This document shows positions 1 to 9,128 of a stretch of 64,000 nucleotides of DNA, one piece after another. The position numbers and the translations under genes were made by a program. A model generated the notes under the pieces. It was given only the letters and a program-made list of their open reading frames with translations, did no database searches and was not told the DNA's origin. Where the stretch lies: the NCBI RefSeq assembly GCF_026262505.1, contig NC_067205.1, positions 11,656,001 to 11,720,000 of the forward strand, in the 5' to 3' direction. Position 1 is the first letter of the stretch; every line of letters begins with the position of its first letter. The stretch comes from Trichomonas vaginalis G3 (taxonomy: Eukaryota > Parabasalia > Trichomonadida > Trichomonadidae).

Positions 1-211
1 CATTATTTTTAATTTTGTCTTTAATTTTAGAAATTATTTTATCATGATATTTCAAAATTTCATTTTTATAATACGGATAATAATAATCCATATCATCACC
101 CGTTATATTTTTATTATGTTTTTGGAGATATGATTTTAATTCATAATAATTAAGAAAATTTTGATTAAGTACTAAATCATCAATTAAATTTTCTAAATCT
201 GCGTTATCCAT
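1..211 (-). CDS. Unrecognised element protein, partial (runs off the left edge)
   Basis: An open frame of 70 codons starts at the ATG at 211 and continues past the left edge without a stop. The visible part is rich in Asn, Asp, Tyr and Lys, begins MDNADLENLIDDL, and looks like a helical N-terminus. I do not recognise a family. The start is supported by an 18-bp element ending in the ATG that is shared with other genes of this block. It is the most downstream member seen of a minus-strand gene run belonging to the Maverick-like element. Confidence 0.55.
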   Translation of the reverse strand, partial: MDNADLENLIDDLVLNQNFLNYYELKSYLQKHNKNITGDDMDYYYPYYKNEILKYHDKIISKIKDKIKNN

Positions 212-226
212 TTATATAAAAATAAA
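209..226 (-). promoter_or_regulatory. Element-specific start motif, copy 1
   Basis: TTTATTTTTATATAAATG on the minus strand, ending in the start codon of the partial ORF. It is the same length and register as four other copies in this block. Confidence 0.5.
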
Positions 227-235
227 ATAAATGTT

Positions 236-691
236 TTAAGGGTGCCCACCTCTTTGAATCATAGTATCAAAACCATTATTTACATATTGAATCGCATCAT
301 TAACGGTTCCTCCTTCTAAAACGGTATCAAATGGTGGAGTCCAGATTTCCTGATGATGATCATAAAATCCAGCAAAATTAACCGTATTATTAGGTAAAAT
401 ATGAATCTCAGCGGTATATCTTCTATCTAAATTTGGATGCCTTATATGTATACCATTACTGCCCGGATAAAATCTCAAACCTTGATTTTGTTGACGCATC
501 AAATTATTGAAATTTCTTTCTTCAGGGGTGAATGTTCTTCTCTGTTGACGTTGTGGTGGTGGTGGTCGTTGTTGCTGCTGTTGATGCTGTGGTGGGATTT
601 GAAAAATTCGTTGCGGTTGATTATTTGGAATCTGAAAGTTAAAACCATTTGGTATAAATCTATTCGGTTCCTTTTGTCTCTTCTGTGGCAT
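236..691 (-). CDS. Gln/Pro-rich N-terminus protein of the Maverick-like element, unknown function
   Basis: A 151-aa ORF with an ATG at 691 and a TAA at 236. Residues 1 to 55 are basic and dominated by Gln, Pro and Asn, including a run of Gln followed by a run of Pro, and are probably disordered. Residues 60 to 151 look folded, with alternating hydrophobic strands (HILPNNTVNFAGFYDHH). I do not recognise the family. A minor virion or DNA-binding role would fit the context but is a guess. It lies 25 bp upstream of the next gene, and its start carries the shared 18-bp motif. Confidence 0.6.
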   Translation of the reverse strand: MPQKRQKEPNRFIPNGFNFQIPNNQPQRIFQIPPQHQQQQQRPPPPQRQQRRTFTPEERNFNNLMRQQNQGLRFYPGSNGIHIRHPNLDRRYTAEIHILPNNTVNFAGFYDHHQEIWTPPFDTVLEGGTVNDAIQYVNNGFDTMIQRGGHP

Positions 692-706
692 TTTATTAAA
701 AATAAA
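689..706 (-). promoter_or_regulatory. Element-specific start motif, copy 2
   Basis: TTTATTTTTAATAAAATG on the minus strand, ending in the ATG of the 151-aa ORF. Confidence 0.5.
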
Positions 707-747
707 ATTTTAAATTCATGACTCAACCCCTACGTTTTTAAATTGTA

Positions 748-3700
748 TTAAATAAATGGCATACAACATCCATTTTCACAACATACAGCCTTAGTGTGTG
801 CTCCTGTTAATGCAGTCTTACCGATTGTTAAGCGAGTCATTGACCCGTTTTTAAGTTGTAAATTAATATTCTGACCATCAAATATCACTTTATCATTTAT
901 TATATCCAAATAATTTTTAGGTGTTAATTGTTTATTTTGTCGTAAACTAACACCTTTCATTTTTTGTGCAATCTTTTTAAAATCACTTCCATCAATTGAA
1001 CCGTTGAATGATGTATAACACTTAGGCATAAAGCAACCATGTTATCACCTTGTTTCTCAATTGCTAAACCCAATAACTTCTTCTCATGTGCTTTTTCTTC
1101 AGCTTTATTCTTTAATTTAGGTTTAAATTTCTCATCAAAACAGAAGAAATCAAATGGTGCGAATTTGAAAATGTTTTTATCATAAAATTGTTTATCGGTA
1201 ACAATTGCTTGAAATGCTTGAGTGTTAGGAAGATTTGGGTCGCCAGCGATTGCCCAATAAGATGAATCAGTATCACCTTCAATGAAATGAAAACGATTAA
1301 CATTCATGCATTTATACATAAAATCATAAATGAAAACCAAATACCAGTATTTAGCATTATCTAAAGTGAAGAATGCCTCTTGTAAACATGTATCACATCT
1401 ATAAAATCTATCTTTAAGCATCACTTGATATGTATCTCACCTATTTCTCTTATGTTTTTAAACTTATTTGACATACATGCAACGCGTGCCTTCTGTGCAT
1501 TCATTATTTTAGTCTTTGCGTAATTTTGTGTATTCATTGCATCGTAACCATATGATCCATTAAGTGAAATCTTGCAAAATAAACTTTTTCCTTTATTTCC
1601 TTCTAATTCAGCCTTTTGTCTTTCGTTCATAAATTCGTTCGCAAATTCATTAAAACAAGTGTTTTTCGTAAATGTTAAAATTGATTGAATATCATCGATG
1701 ATAAAATGAAATCTGTCTATTAGATACCAAAGATAATAAGAAGAAAATGGTTGATATTGGTTGTGTGTTGATGCTAACTGAGTTAATTTCCTCTGTTTCT
1801 GGTCAACTGGTAGATTGTTTGATTTCATGTAATTATACATAAAACTGCCAATTGTTTTTTCATCTGTGATAATATCTAAGTTTCTTATTATCGGTAAAAA
1901 GTTTATGTAATCATTAATGTATTTTTCATCAATGTGACCCTTTACTTCAGCCACGAATAAAGTATTTTTCTTCTTAATTATTCCCAGTGCTTTTGCTTTC
2001 TTTGTTGCTGTATCACAAATGATAACACCATTCAATCTTCCCGGCATATACATTTTATGGTCAGTATATTGAATGAAATCATGAGGATTAGATGAAAATG
2101 ATGAAGGATATAATGAATTAAAATCAACACCAACGAAATGAGTCATAATGTTGTGAAGTGTCCTCATTTGATACAGTTTTAGTTTCTGGACTATATGAAA
2201 GTTTATTAATGTGCGTGATTCCTTTAAGATTACACGATGTTGAACATTTGATAGACCACCAGTAATTCCATTACGGAGAATGTGATAAGCTTCAACTGAA
2301 TCTAAAGTCATTGGTAAATTATTTTTTAATGCATAATTTCTTAAATTGATTCTTAAACGTTGAACATCTTCATCTTTATTTGATTTTACGACATTGCAAT
2401 AACAACACATTAACTGACAATTTTCTTTAGTATGTGGTTTTTCATTATCGATTCTATCCAATGTTGGTTTATTTGCATATGTAAACGCTTTACCACACAT
2501 TTTGCATTTAGATGAAAGGATTAAATCGTGATAGTATTGAAAATCATCCATTGAAACATTATTTTTAGTATCTCTTTCTGCTTTTTCATCTTGTTTCTTA
2601 TATGATTCAATTTTATATTTCCAATACTTTTTCGTTAATTCAAAACTTGATTCTATCTCTTCCTCAGGATATTTTTCATTAGGATTAAAGTCTTTATATG
2701 CTAAAGCGTAACGAATCATTGAAGCATTCGATGATAAAGAAAGATTATGAAGCATGTCAATTTTATAAACAAATGTTTCTTCAATAATTTTATCGATTGG
2801 GTCAATCATAATTTCAACATCTTTATTGCAATAATGAATAAAATATTCTAATCTATTCTTAAAATTTTTAGCATCATTGAGATATATTTGATAATCACTA
2901 TCTGATATAGTTTCTTGAGTTAATGCTGAATAAAATGAATCTTGAGTGAATGGTTCCACTTTATATAATTCTTCTTCGTAATTCTCCACGTGATGAATTG
3001 ATAAGGGAAAAAGGATTTAACACGTGATTTATTGTTTCCGAAATCTTGAGTGAATTGGTCTAATGTCCCACCCGCTATATAATTTCTGATGTCAATAAAT
3101 CTCAATTCATATGGACGTTTGTTTTCTTTACAATGATTTGCTTAAATTGTGAAGATGAACCCAGCATTGATTTTATTTTCCATTTTGCAGTGTTTAAATC
3201 ACGAAGAATTAAATTTAAATCAAACTTTCCCGAATTAAAACCTATGATATTCACTTTATTGAATTCCTCATCTAGAAGTTCTTTAAATGCTTCCTTCTGT
3301 TTTTCATTTAATGTATGGGACAAAGTCCCCGCCGTTTGCGGCTTCAATAATTCATGTATTGACTCATATTTGATTTAGCAACTAATGAACAGGTTGAAAA
3401 TAAAAACTCAATCCAATCAGAAATAAAAGAATCACTCGAAGTTAAGCAAAAATTCCTCGTATATGTTTTATCATTTAATTTAACCGTTGATGATACCATG
3501 AATGGTTTTAAGTAAGCGTTCAAAGTTGCACACTCAGAAAGTTGTAATTCTTCTTTAGTCTCTAATGTTTCAAAGTCAAAAGTAATATAATATCTTGTCG
3601 TTTATAATATTCTGCAAATTGTGAGCTAATAACCACTGATATATCTTCTGTTTCGTAATATGTGGTGCATATGGTTGCTGGTCTTTTGCAATTGAACGTC

Positions 3701-4207
3701 TTGAATTAATCTTCCATTATTTTCTTTACATTTCTCACAATGCTTTAAAAATCTTCTTTGGTTTTTCCTTTCTGGATCATCACGGATAGAATAAACTTCT
3801 TCTTTACAATATGGACAAACTTTATAGCCGGTGAGTGCTTCAACGTCTGTTATTCTGTCAGCGTGAAGTTTTCCACATGGACTCTGTGTTAATAAAATAT
3901 TTACTGTTTCAAATTCTGGATCTATCATTATTGATTCCACTAATGGAAAGTCTACCTTATTTATGTCCACGTCTTCTGGTTGAGGATCACAATAATAGAA
4001 ATCAATATTAACATTTAACATTCTCGCTAATCTCTCACTTTCTGATGAAATGTCAAACCCTTCATATGCATCTATTGCTTCATTTAAATAGCTTCTACGA
4101 GTTTTAGGATTAACACCATCAGGAATGTTATAGAAGCGTTTAAATAACCTTCTACCTTCTGCTCTAATTTGATTATCATTCATTTTAGCTGTTCCGTTTT
4201 TGTTCAT
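748..4207 (-). pseudogene. Maverick/Polinton-type B-family DNA polymerase, frameshifted
   Basis: Consecutive minus-strand frames together make a protein-primed-type DNA polymerase of about 1150 codons, the usual size for Polintons. The N-terminal 193-aa ORF (3626-4207) has a CPYC...H..CEKC zinc-binding region. Exo I (TFDFET) lies at 3566-3583 in a stretch with no long ORF. Exo II (FNSGKFD) lies near 3210-3250, and the piece 2920-3105 has the conserved FIDIRNYIAGG segment. Exo III (YCNKDV) is near 2810-2833. An HNH-like module follows near 2380-2510, then motif A (DFNSLYPS) near 2095-2124, motif B (KISLNGSYG) near 1540-1572, motif C (GDTDS) near 1255-1280 and a C-terminal piece at 748-1029. 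The frame changes near 1030, 1421, 2990, 3102, 3350 and 3590-3630. All catalytic motifs survive, so this is either a recent pseudogene or locally poor sequence. Confidence 0.85.
2380..2510 (-). other. HNH-like zinc module inside the DNA polymerase
   Basis: Between exonuclease motif III and polymerase motif A the frame encodes CKMCGK, then LDRIDN, then H.KENC and CCYCN..K. This is the spacing of a zinc-ribbon HNH endonuclease of the DRID type common in phages. The histidine of the classical DH pair is not present, so nuclease activity is uncertain. It could be a fixed domain of this polymerase lineage or a former homing-endonuclease insertion. Confidence 0.6.
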
Positions 4208-4222
4208 TTATGTAAGAATAAA
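4205..4222 (-). promoter_or_regulatory. Element-specific start motif, copy 3
   Basis: TTTATTCTTACATAAATG on the minus strand, ending in the ATG of the polymerase N-terminal ORF. It is identical over all 18 bases to the copy at 5543-5560. Confidence 0.6.
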
Positions 4223-4256
4223 AAATTAAAAAATAAATAAAAATAAAGTTTATTTT

Positions 4257-4991
4257 TTAAAGCCCATAAAATGAATTAAGAACACATAAATTTTTATCAT
4301 CCGCGACGTGACGAATACATTTTAATTTACTCAAGAATGCGTACCCTGATACATTAAATCTAATTCCTGTCTTATTTAATTTCACAACTTTGAAAAGGAA
4401 TGTATGAATAGCTATAAAATGATGAGAAGATGTTTTATGGGTTGCTTCCATTTTTTCTGAAATAAATGAATAAATATAATGTTTATAAGTTTTCATATCT
4501 TTTATGTTCTTAATAACGAATGGTATAGACCTTTCCACTTCATCTTCCTTCGGTGCTGTTCTTTCATATGAAACATTATTGGTATCTTCAACAATGAAAC
4601 CACAATCACACAAAATTTTATAGGTTCCAATGGTTTCTTTTGATATTTTATCTAATAAATCAAAAACTTTATCAACACCTGTGCATTTATTTAAATAATA
4701 GTTTGTGTAAATATCATGATCTTCTTTCTTAATCGTATTAGTTGCATATGTTACGTTTTTAAGAGCTTTTTTGAATTTCTCAGAATCGAGAGGGGGTGAA
4801 AGTAGGATACAGGGGTATTCTTCATTATCAATAAATTGTAACTTATGTTTACGAATAAATTTAGTACCTTCTTCTGAAAGTGTTTCGTCTATTTCACCAT
4901 CTAATAAATTTTGTGTTGATTCTGAGACATAATTTTTATATCTTTCTTCATGAGATTTCTGTACTTCTGATTCTGAAGCTGGGATATTCAT
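4257..4991 (-). CDS. Unrecognised 244-aa element ORF, probably the C-terminal part of an interrupted protein
   Basis: A 244-codon ORF whose ATG (4991) directly follows, in the same frame, the TGA that ends the 124-aa ORF. It lacks the 18-bp motif that precedes other starts in this block, so it probably once continued from the upstream ORF. The sequence is acidic at the start and then mixed alpha/beta, with Cys pairs (LCDCGF) and a C-terminal KLKCIRHVADDKNLCVLNSF. I do not recognise a family. It ends 49 bp before the polymerase start, in AT-only DNA. Confidence 0.5.
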   Translation of the reverse strand: MNIPASESEVQKSHEERYKNYVSESTQNLLDGEIDETLSEEGTKFIRKHKLQFIDNEEYPCILLSPPLDSEKFKKALKNVTYATNTIKKEDHDIYTNYYLNKCTGVDKVFDLLDKISKETIGTYKILCDCGFIVEDTNNVSYERTAPKEDEVERSIPFVIKNIKDMKTYKHYIYSFISEKMEATHKTSSHHFIAIHTFLFKVVKLNKTGIRFNVSGYAFLSKLKCIRHVADDKNLCVLNSFYGL

Positions 4992-5366
4992 TCAACCCTC
5001 TACTTCATTTTCATTATATTTTTCAACTTCTCTTAATTCCTTAATTTTTTCATCTATTTCATCTCTTATTTTTTTCAGTCTTTCAATTTCATTGTATTCA
5101 TCATCATCTTTAATCCGTTCTTCATAATATTCAGGGAAAACATCAGGTTCTTTAGGTTTTTCTTCTTCAGATGTGGGATATAAGAAATTTATAACATCAT
5201 CTTTATTCATTTTTCCATCATAATCTAAATCATTTAATAACTCGGCAAATTTTTGACAATTTCTTAAATAATATTTATTAACTTCATAACCTACCTCCTC
5301 TAATATATCCTTTATTTCCTCGTTTGTGAATCCTAATTTTTTAACGTTGTTAGTTTTGACGCTCAT
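4992..5366 (-). CDS. EF-hand-like protein of the Maverick-like element
   Basis: A 124-aa ORF. I place the start at the ATG at 5366 (MSVKTNN), which carries the shared 18-bp motif, rather than at an upstream non-ATG codon. Residues near 48-60 read DLDYDGKMNKDD, a textbook 12-residue EF-hand calcium-binding loop with acidic residues at positions 1, 3, 5 and 12 and Gly at 6, preceded by a plausible E helix. The C-terminal third is a highly charged coiled-coil-like stretch (EIERLKKIRDEIDEKIKELRE). The stop is a TGA followed immediately by an in-frame ATG. One isolated EF-hand loop could be coincidental, though the flanking helices support it. Confidence 0.55.
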   Translation of the reverse strand: MSVKTNNVKKLGFTNEEIKDILEEVGYEVNKYYLRNCQKFAELLNDLDYDGKMNKDDVINFLYPTSEEEKPKEPDVFPEYYEERIKDDDEYNEIERLKKIRDEIDEKIKELREVEKYNENEVEG

Positions 5367-5381
5367 TTCATACAAAATAAA
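5364..5381 (-). promoter_or_regulatory. Element-specific start motif, copy 4
   Basis: TTTATTTTGTATGAAATG on the minus strand, the most divergent copy. It keeps the TTTATT block and AAATG at the same distance, and it decides the start of the EF-hand-like ORF. Confidence 0.4.
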
Positions 5382-5428
5382 AAAATAAAATAATAAACAT
5401 AACTAAGTTTTAATTTTTCGTAAGAAGT

Positions 5429-5545
5429 TTATTTTATTTTTATATATAAATCATTCTTAAGGTCAAACAGACTTCTTATTTTTATATGAATTCCATCCTC
5501 TAAAATTCGATAATCTATTTTATCTGGTTTTACTTGTTGGGTCAT
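5429..5545 (-). CDS. 38-aa small ORF of the Maverick-like element
   Basis: An ATG at 5545 opens a 38-codon frame ending in TAA at 5429. The peptide (begins MTQQVKPDKIDYRILEDG) is polar with a basic C-terminus and has no recognised domain. The reason to believe it is that its ATG carries an 18-bp motif identical to that of the polymerase gene. A truncated remnant of a longer gene is the alternative. Confidence 0.4.
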   Translation of the reverse strand: MTQQVKPDKIDYRILEDGIHIKIRSLFDLKNDLYIKIK

Positions 5546-5560
5546 TTATGTAAGAATAAA
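5543..5560 (-). promoter_or_regulatory. Element-specific start motif, copy 5
   Basis: TTTATTCTTACATAAATG, identical to the copy at 4205-4222. An AT-rich stretch of about 40 bp further upstream (5561-5600) also resembles 6298-6345. Confidence 0.55.
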
Positions 5561-5800
5561 AAAATAAATTATTTTAAAAATAACTTTAATTTTTTTAATG
5601 GTTTATTTTTTAAAAAAATTTTTATTTTTTATTTCATTATGTATGGGCTGAGTGTAAATGTCTTACAATTTTGAAAATTTTTTAAATCTTGATTTATTCA
5701 AAAACGTAAGAATAAAAACCGTAAGAATCATACATTTTTTACTTCATATGTTAAAAAAAATGATACAAAATCGCTCGATATTGTATGAATTCTTACGTTT

Positions 5801-5838
5801 ACAAAAAAAGTCACAAAACCCATCATATCCTACTACTC
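5801..5838. repeat. 37-bp direct repeat, copy A
   Basis: Begins ACAAAAAAAGTCAC and continues through CATATCCTACTACT. A near-identical copy lies at 6388-6425, differing at two positions. Copy A overlaps the 3' end of the 144-aa ORF by two bases, and copy B lies upstream of that ORF's start. Confidence 0.7.
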
Positions 5839-6271
5839 ACCTTTCATCACTTCCAATATATTTATATCTCAGTTTTGATTTAGCATTTTCATATTCATTA
5901 GCGTTTAATAATTCACAGTCTTCCTTTTTAAATTGATGTTTAAGATATTCAGGATTTAATACTCTACGTTTATATGCTCCTAACTTAGTTCTAAAGGTTT
6001 TTCTACAAAATTTAGGAATTCCATCCTCTTTAATGTCATCAATGATTTCCATTTCATTATTTTCAATTTCTTCTTCTCGTTTATGAGGTCTTTGATTATG
6101 ACTCCATTGATTCCATGAAATTAAATATTCTTTATCATTATATTTATACCTCATTAGCTTATTTTGGCTTTCATATTCATTTAATAATTCACAATCTTCA
6201 TTTTTAAATTGAAGTTTAACCCATTCAGGATTTAAACAATGTTTAATTAATCGCGGAATATCTGACATCAT
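5837..6271 (-). CDS. Small protein with a duplicated domain, element-associated
   Basis: A 144-aa ORF (ATG at 6271 or 6268, TGA at 5837) built from two copies of a module of about 40 residues. Each has LNPE(W/Y)(V/L)K.QFK.EDCELLN followed by (K/L).(M/L)RYKY, one near residues 12-50 and one near 105-142, joined by a charged linker. The pattern of a short helix, an E(D/G)C.LL turn and K.RYKY strands recalls the small repeats found beside viral and phage endonucleases. That resemblance is from memory and uncertain. It is the outermost gene of the block and is flanked by the 37-bp direct repeats. Confidence 0.55.
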   Translation of the reverse strand: MMSDIPRLIKHCLNPEWVKLQFKNEDCELLNEYESQNKLMRYKYNDKEYLISWNQWSHNQRPHKREEEIENNEMEIIDDIKEDGIPKFCRKTFRTKLGAYKRRVLNPEYLKHQFKKEDCELLNANEYENAKSKLRYKYIGSDER

Positions 6272-6387
6272 CTATATATAGCTTCTTTTATAAAAGATAA
6301 AAAAATAAATTATTTTAAAATTAATGTTAATTTTTTTAATGATTTATAAATAAATATATTTTAATGCATCGTCTATATATAGATGTA

Positions 6388-6425
6388 ACAAAAAAAGTCA
6401 CTAAACCCGTCATATCCTACTACTA
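6388..6425. repeat. 37-bp direct repeat, copy B
   Basis: The partner of 5801-5838. No element gene is seen to its right, so it is a candidate landmark for the outer end of the Maverick-like element. Confidence 0.7.
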
Positions 6426-6548
6426 CCAACCATGAAAAAAAGAGCTTCATTTTTTAACAAATATAAGAAGCTTATAACATATCAAAAGTATTTGTCATTT
6501 TATTTTTGTCCAACATTGAGTTTCAAAATTTGCTAGCTGACCTTCCCC

Positions 6549-6581
6549 GTGGACTCCAACCCCATGTGAAGTGACTTTTTT
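6549..6581. repeat. Dispersed repeat, copy C
   Basis: GTGGACTCC..., then ATGTGAAGTGACTTTTTT. It is repeated in the same orientation at 7886-7917, with weaker similarity continuing about 30 bp to the left. Its end (AGTGACTTTTTT) is the reverse complement of the AAAAAAGTCACT core of the repeat at 6388. Confidence 0.6.
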
Positions 6582-7885
6582 GCAAAATAATAATAAAAAT
6601 GAAATGCTCATATACTGACAATCTCGAAACAAATATTATCTCAAAATCATGGTTTTGGATTTACAATAATCAAAACTAAAAATGAATTTTGATCAAAACA
6701 AATTTACTAAAAATGAACTACTAGGCATAATCTATATTCTATCAACTCAACGACTATATATCTTTCAGATTAAATCCATTGAATAAACTTTAGCATAGAA
6801 CGTACACAACACGTAAGAGAGAAACAATTTATTTCATGAATCAAATACTTTTCAATAGGAAAGTATAATGTTTTGTTTACTCGTTTTGATATATTTTTTC
6901 AAAATACTGTCAGTTTAGCTGTTTATGTGCAAGATATGTTTCTGCAAGTAGTGACAAAGAAATTGAATATACTTTTTATTCGTGATTTTCCTATGTTTAA
7001 TAAATTATAATATAAGCATACCTGGTGCTAATAATATAGTGTGCAAATGGTGTAAATTTTGATAATATGTCATTTACATTTGTTTGCAAAAAGCAATTTG
7101 CATGAATGATGAAATCAGATATACGAATTTGAGTATTTCGATGTTTTTTGAAGTGCAGATAGTAGTTGATAGACAGCTAAAACGATCTAAAGGTGTTGGG
7201 ATTTTCCAAATTTTTCATGTTTTAGAAAAAATCCAATTAAAGTATAAAATTTTTAAACGTATTTTAAAACATCAATATTTTTTGGAAAAAATAGAAGTTA
7301 AAATCTTTTTGCAGACTTACCACGACTTTATTTTTAAATTCTATCACTGCAATATAACAAAATTTTATGTCTTATAATAGGTTTATATTGTAAGTTTGTC
7401 GAAATTTCTATTATTCAATAATAGGTATTTCTTATTCGAAATTTGATTGAAAAAAATATGTTCATAATAGCTTAACTTAGAGGTTAACGCACAAAATATT
7501 ATAGTATCTTTATTTCTTCAAGTTATCAAATTTAATTTTGGTTCATTTCTTAAAACACTCAATCACTTTTATCCAGAATAGTAAACATTCAAAAATTAGT
7601 ATAAATGATGATAAATTTAGATGTTTATTTGTATTACAGCTGGAATTTGATTTAATTTTTGGTGTATATGCGAGAGGTAAGCAAGTCATGTTAGAGTTCC
7701 TCTTTTTTATAACACGTTTTTATCCTTTATATTTGATAGTTTCGTTTTGATCTCCAATAATATTTTATTAAAATAATTTTTCTTCTATTTCCTGTGTATA
7801 GTACCTTTACGATAAATTAAAAGTATTGGCAGTCTCATTTTTCTTTTAAAACAATTTTGAAATTTTTGCTGGATCAACTTGAGTG

Positions 7886-7917
7886 TGGACTCCGAGCCAT
7901 GTGAAGTGACTTTTTTT
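7886..7917. repeat. Dispersed repeat, copy D
   Basis: A direct-orientation partner of 6549-6581. The two flank about 1.3 kb without recognisable genes. Confidence 0.6.
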
Positions 7918-8479
7918 GGATTTCTTTAACGATAATGGAATCTATATATTACAGCGATATTAAAATAAATACTATTTTTTGAAATGATATCCAAAGTTCA
8001 ATATTCAGATTAATGCTTCATATTTTCAATCCATTCATGTAATATTCTATATACACACAATTTAGAATTATATATATTATCACGCTGCAGTATAATTTTC
8101 ACTGTATGAAAAAAATTATAAGATATGAGAACAATTAATTATATTTTGATGGACAGAACTTATTGACTTGGGAATTATTCAGCATACCAAGGCTGTCAAC
8201 ACTAAAAATATGCAAAAATCTCAAAGTTAAGTAAAAAAACAAATATCATTGTCATTAATCTCATATTTCCTATTCCAAATATTTACATTTTCTTAATACT
8301 TAACTGAACCAAACGTTTATAGGTCCAGATTAATAGGATATAATAATTTTGTAAATTTTTTGATTATTCTCGCTAAATTTGTCTTTAAGAGTATATTAAT
8401 CGAGATAAACTAACAGTACATATTATAATATCGTAAGAAGATTACAGGTATATCGCATAAATTTTCGTAATTGAGAATT

Positions 8480-8830
8480 GATTGCGAAGAAAAAATTAGA
8501 ATCTGGCATTGATATTAAGGATTTATTGTGTCCTTTGGCCGGTGATTCGAATGAGCTCAAGTTGTATTTTTTCAAAAAAATTTTGTTCTCGAGATGAAAA
8601 AATCATTCGCTCGCGAGAAAATGTGAAGTCAAACGACGATACAGCTGTTTGGCCGGAGAGAAGCCTTAATCAAGATGATTTCAGACATTTCCAAGAAATT
8701 CCCAAAAAGACATCAGATTCAATGTGGTCGCGACTGGAATTTAGATTTTTTATATGAAAGAGATGCATGTGCCAAAAGAAAATTAGAATATAATTATAAT
8801 TGACTTTTCCAGATAAAAAATTTCATTCTT
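8480..8830 (+). pseudogene. Possible gene relic, unidentified
   Basis: A patch visibly richer in G and C than its surroundings, with protein-like text in alternating frames. One frame gives LIAKKKLESGIDIKDLLCPL and runs on to a TGA near 8600. A second frame stays open from there to about 8757, and a third at its end gives RHQIQCGRDWNLDFLYERD. No frame has an ATG at its beginning. This suggests a decayed coding segment with at least two frame changes. I cannot name the parent gene. Confidence 0.25.
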
Positions 8831-9128
8831 TTTTAACCGGGTAGTATAATTCACATATAGATATATGATGAAAATATGAAATCTTACAAAATAATTGTCT
8901 AATTCAACAATTTTGGAAATTGTCAATTATTTTTTTATGCAGGATATAAAAGATAATATGTACAACAACGAAAGATATAACACAAATATTTATTTTACAT
9001 TTAAATCGGTGGTATTTATACAATATTTATAAACATTTCAAATTTAAACAAAATTATCAAAAAATATAAGACAAAATAATAGTATATCAAACATTTACTA
9101 TAAAGTTATGAAATTGTATAACAGAAAC

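Larger units (their letters stand above)
6272..8479. other. Gene-poor region beside the element end
   Basis: AT-rich DNA with no convincing gene. Open frames at 7084-7377 and 7538-7750 are Phe/Ile/Lys-rich translations of AT-rich sequence without recognisable features. The only structure I see is the repeat pair at 6549-6581 and 7886-7917 and the 37-bp repeat at 6388. Confidence 0.5.

Noticed and set aside
3133-3378. Plus-strand 81-aa ORF
   Set aside because: It is antisense to the exonuclease II region of the polymerase, whose motif is unmistakable on the minus strand.
7084-7750. Two plus-strand ORFs of 97 and 70 codons
   Set aside because: Their composition matches random AT-rich translation (Phe, Ile, Lys, Tyr), with no motif. 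The first begins at a TTG, not an ATG.
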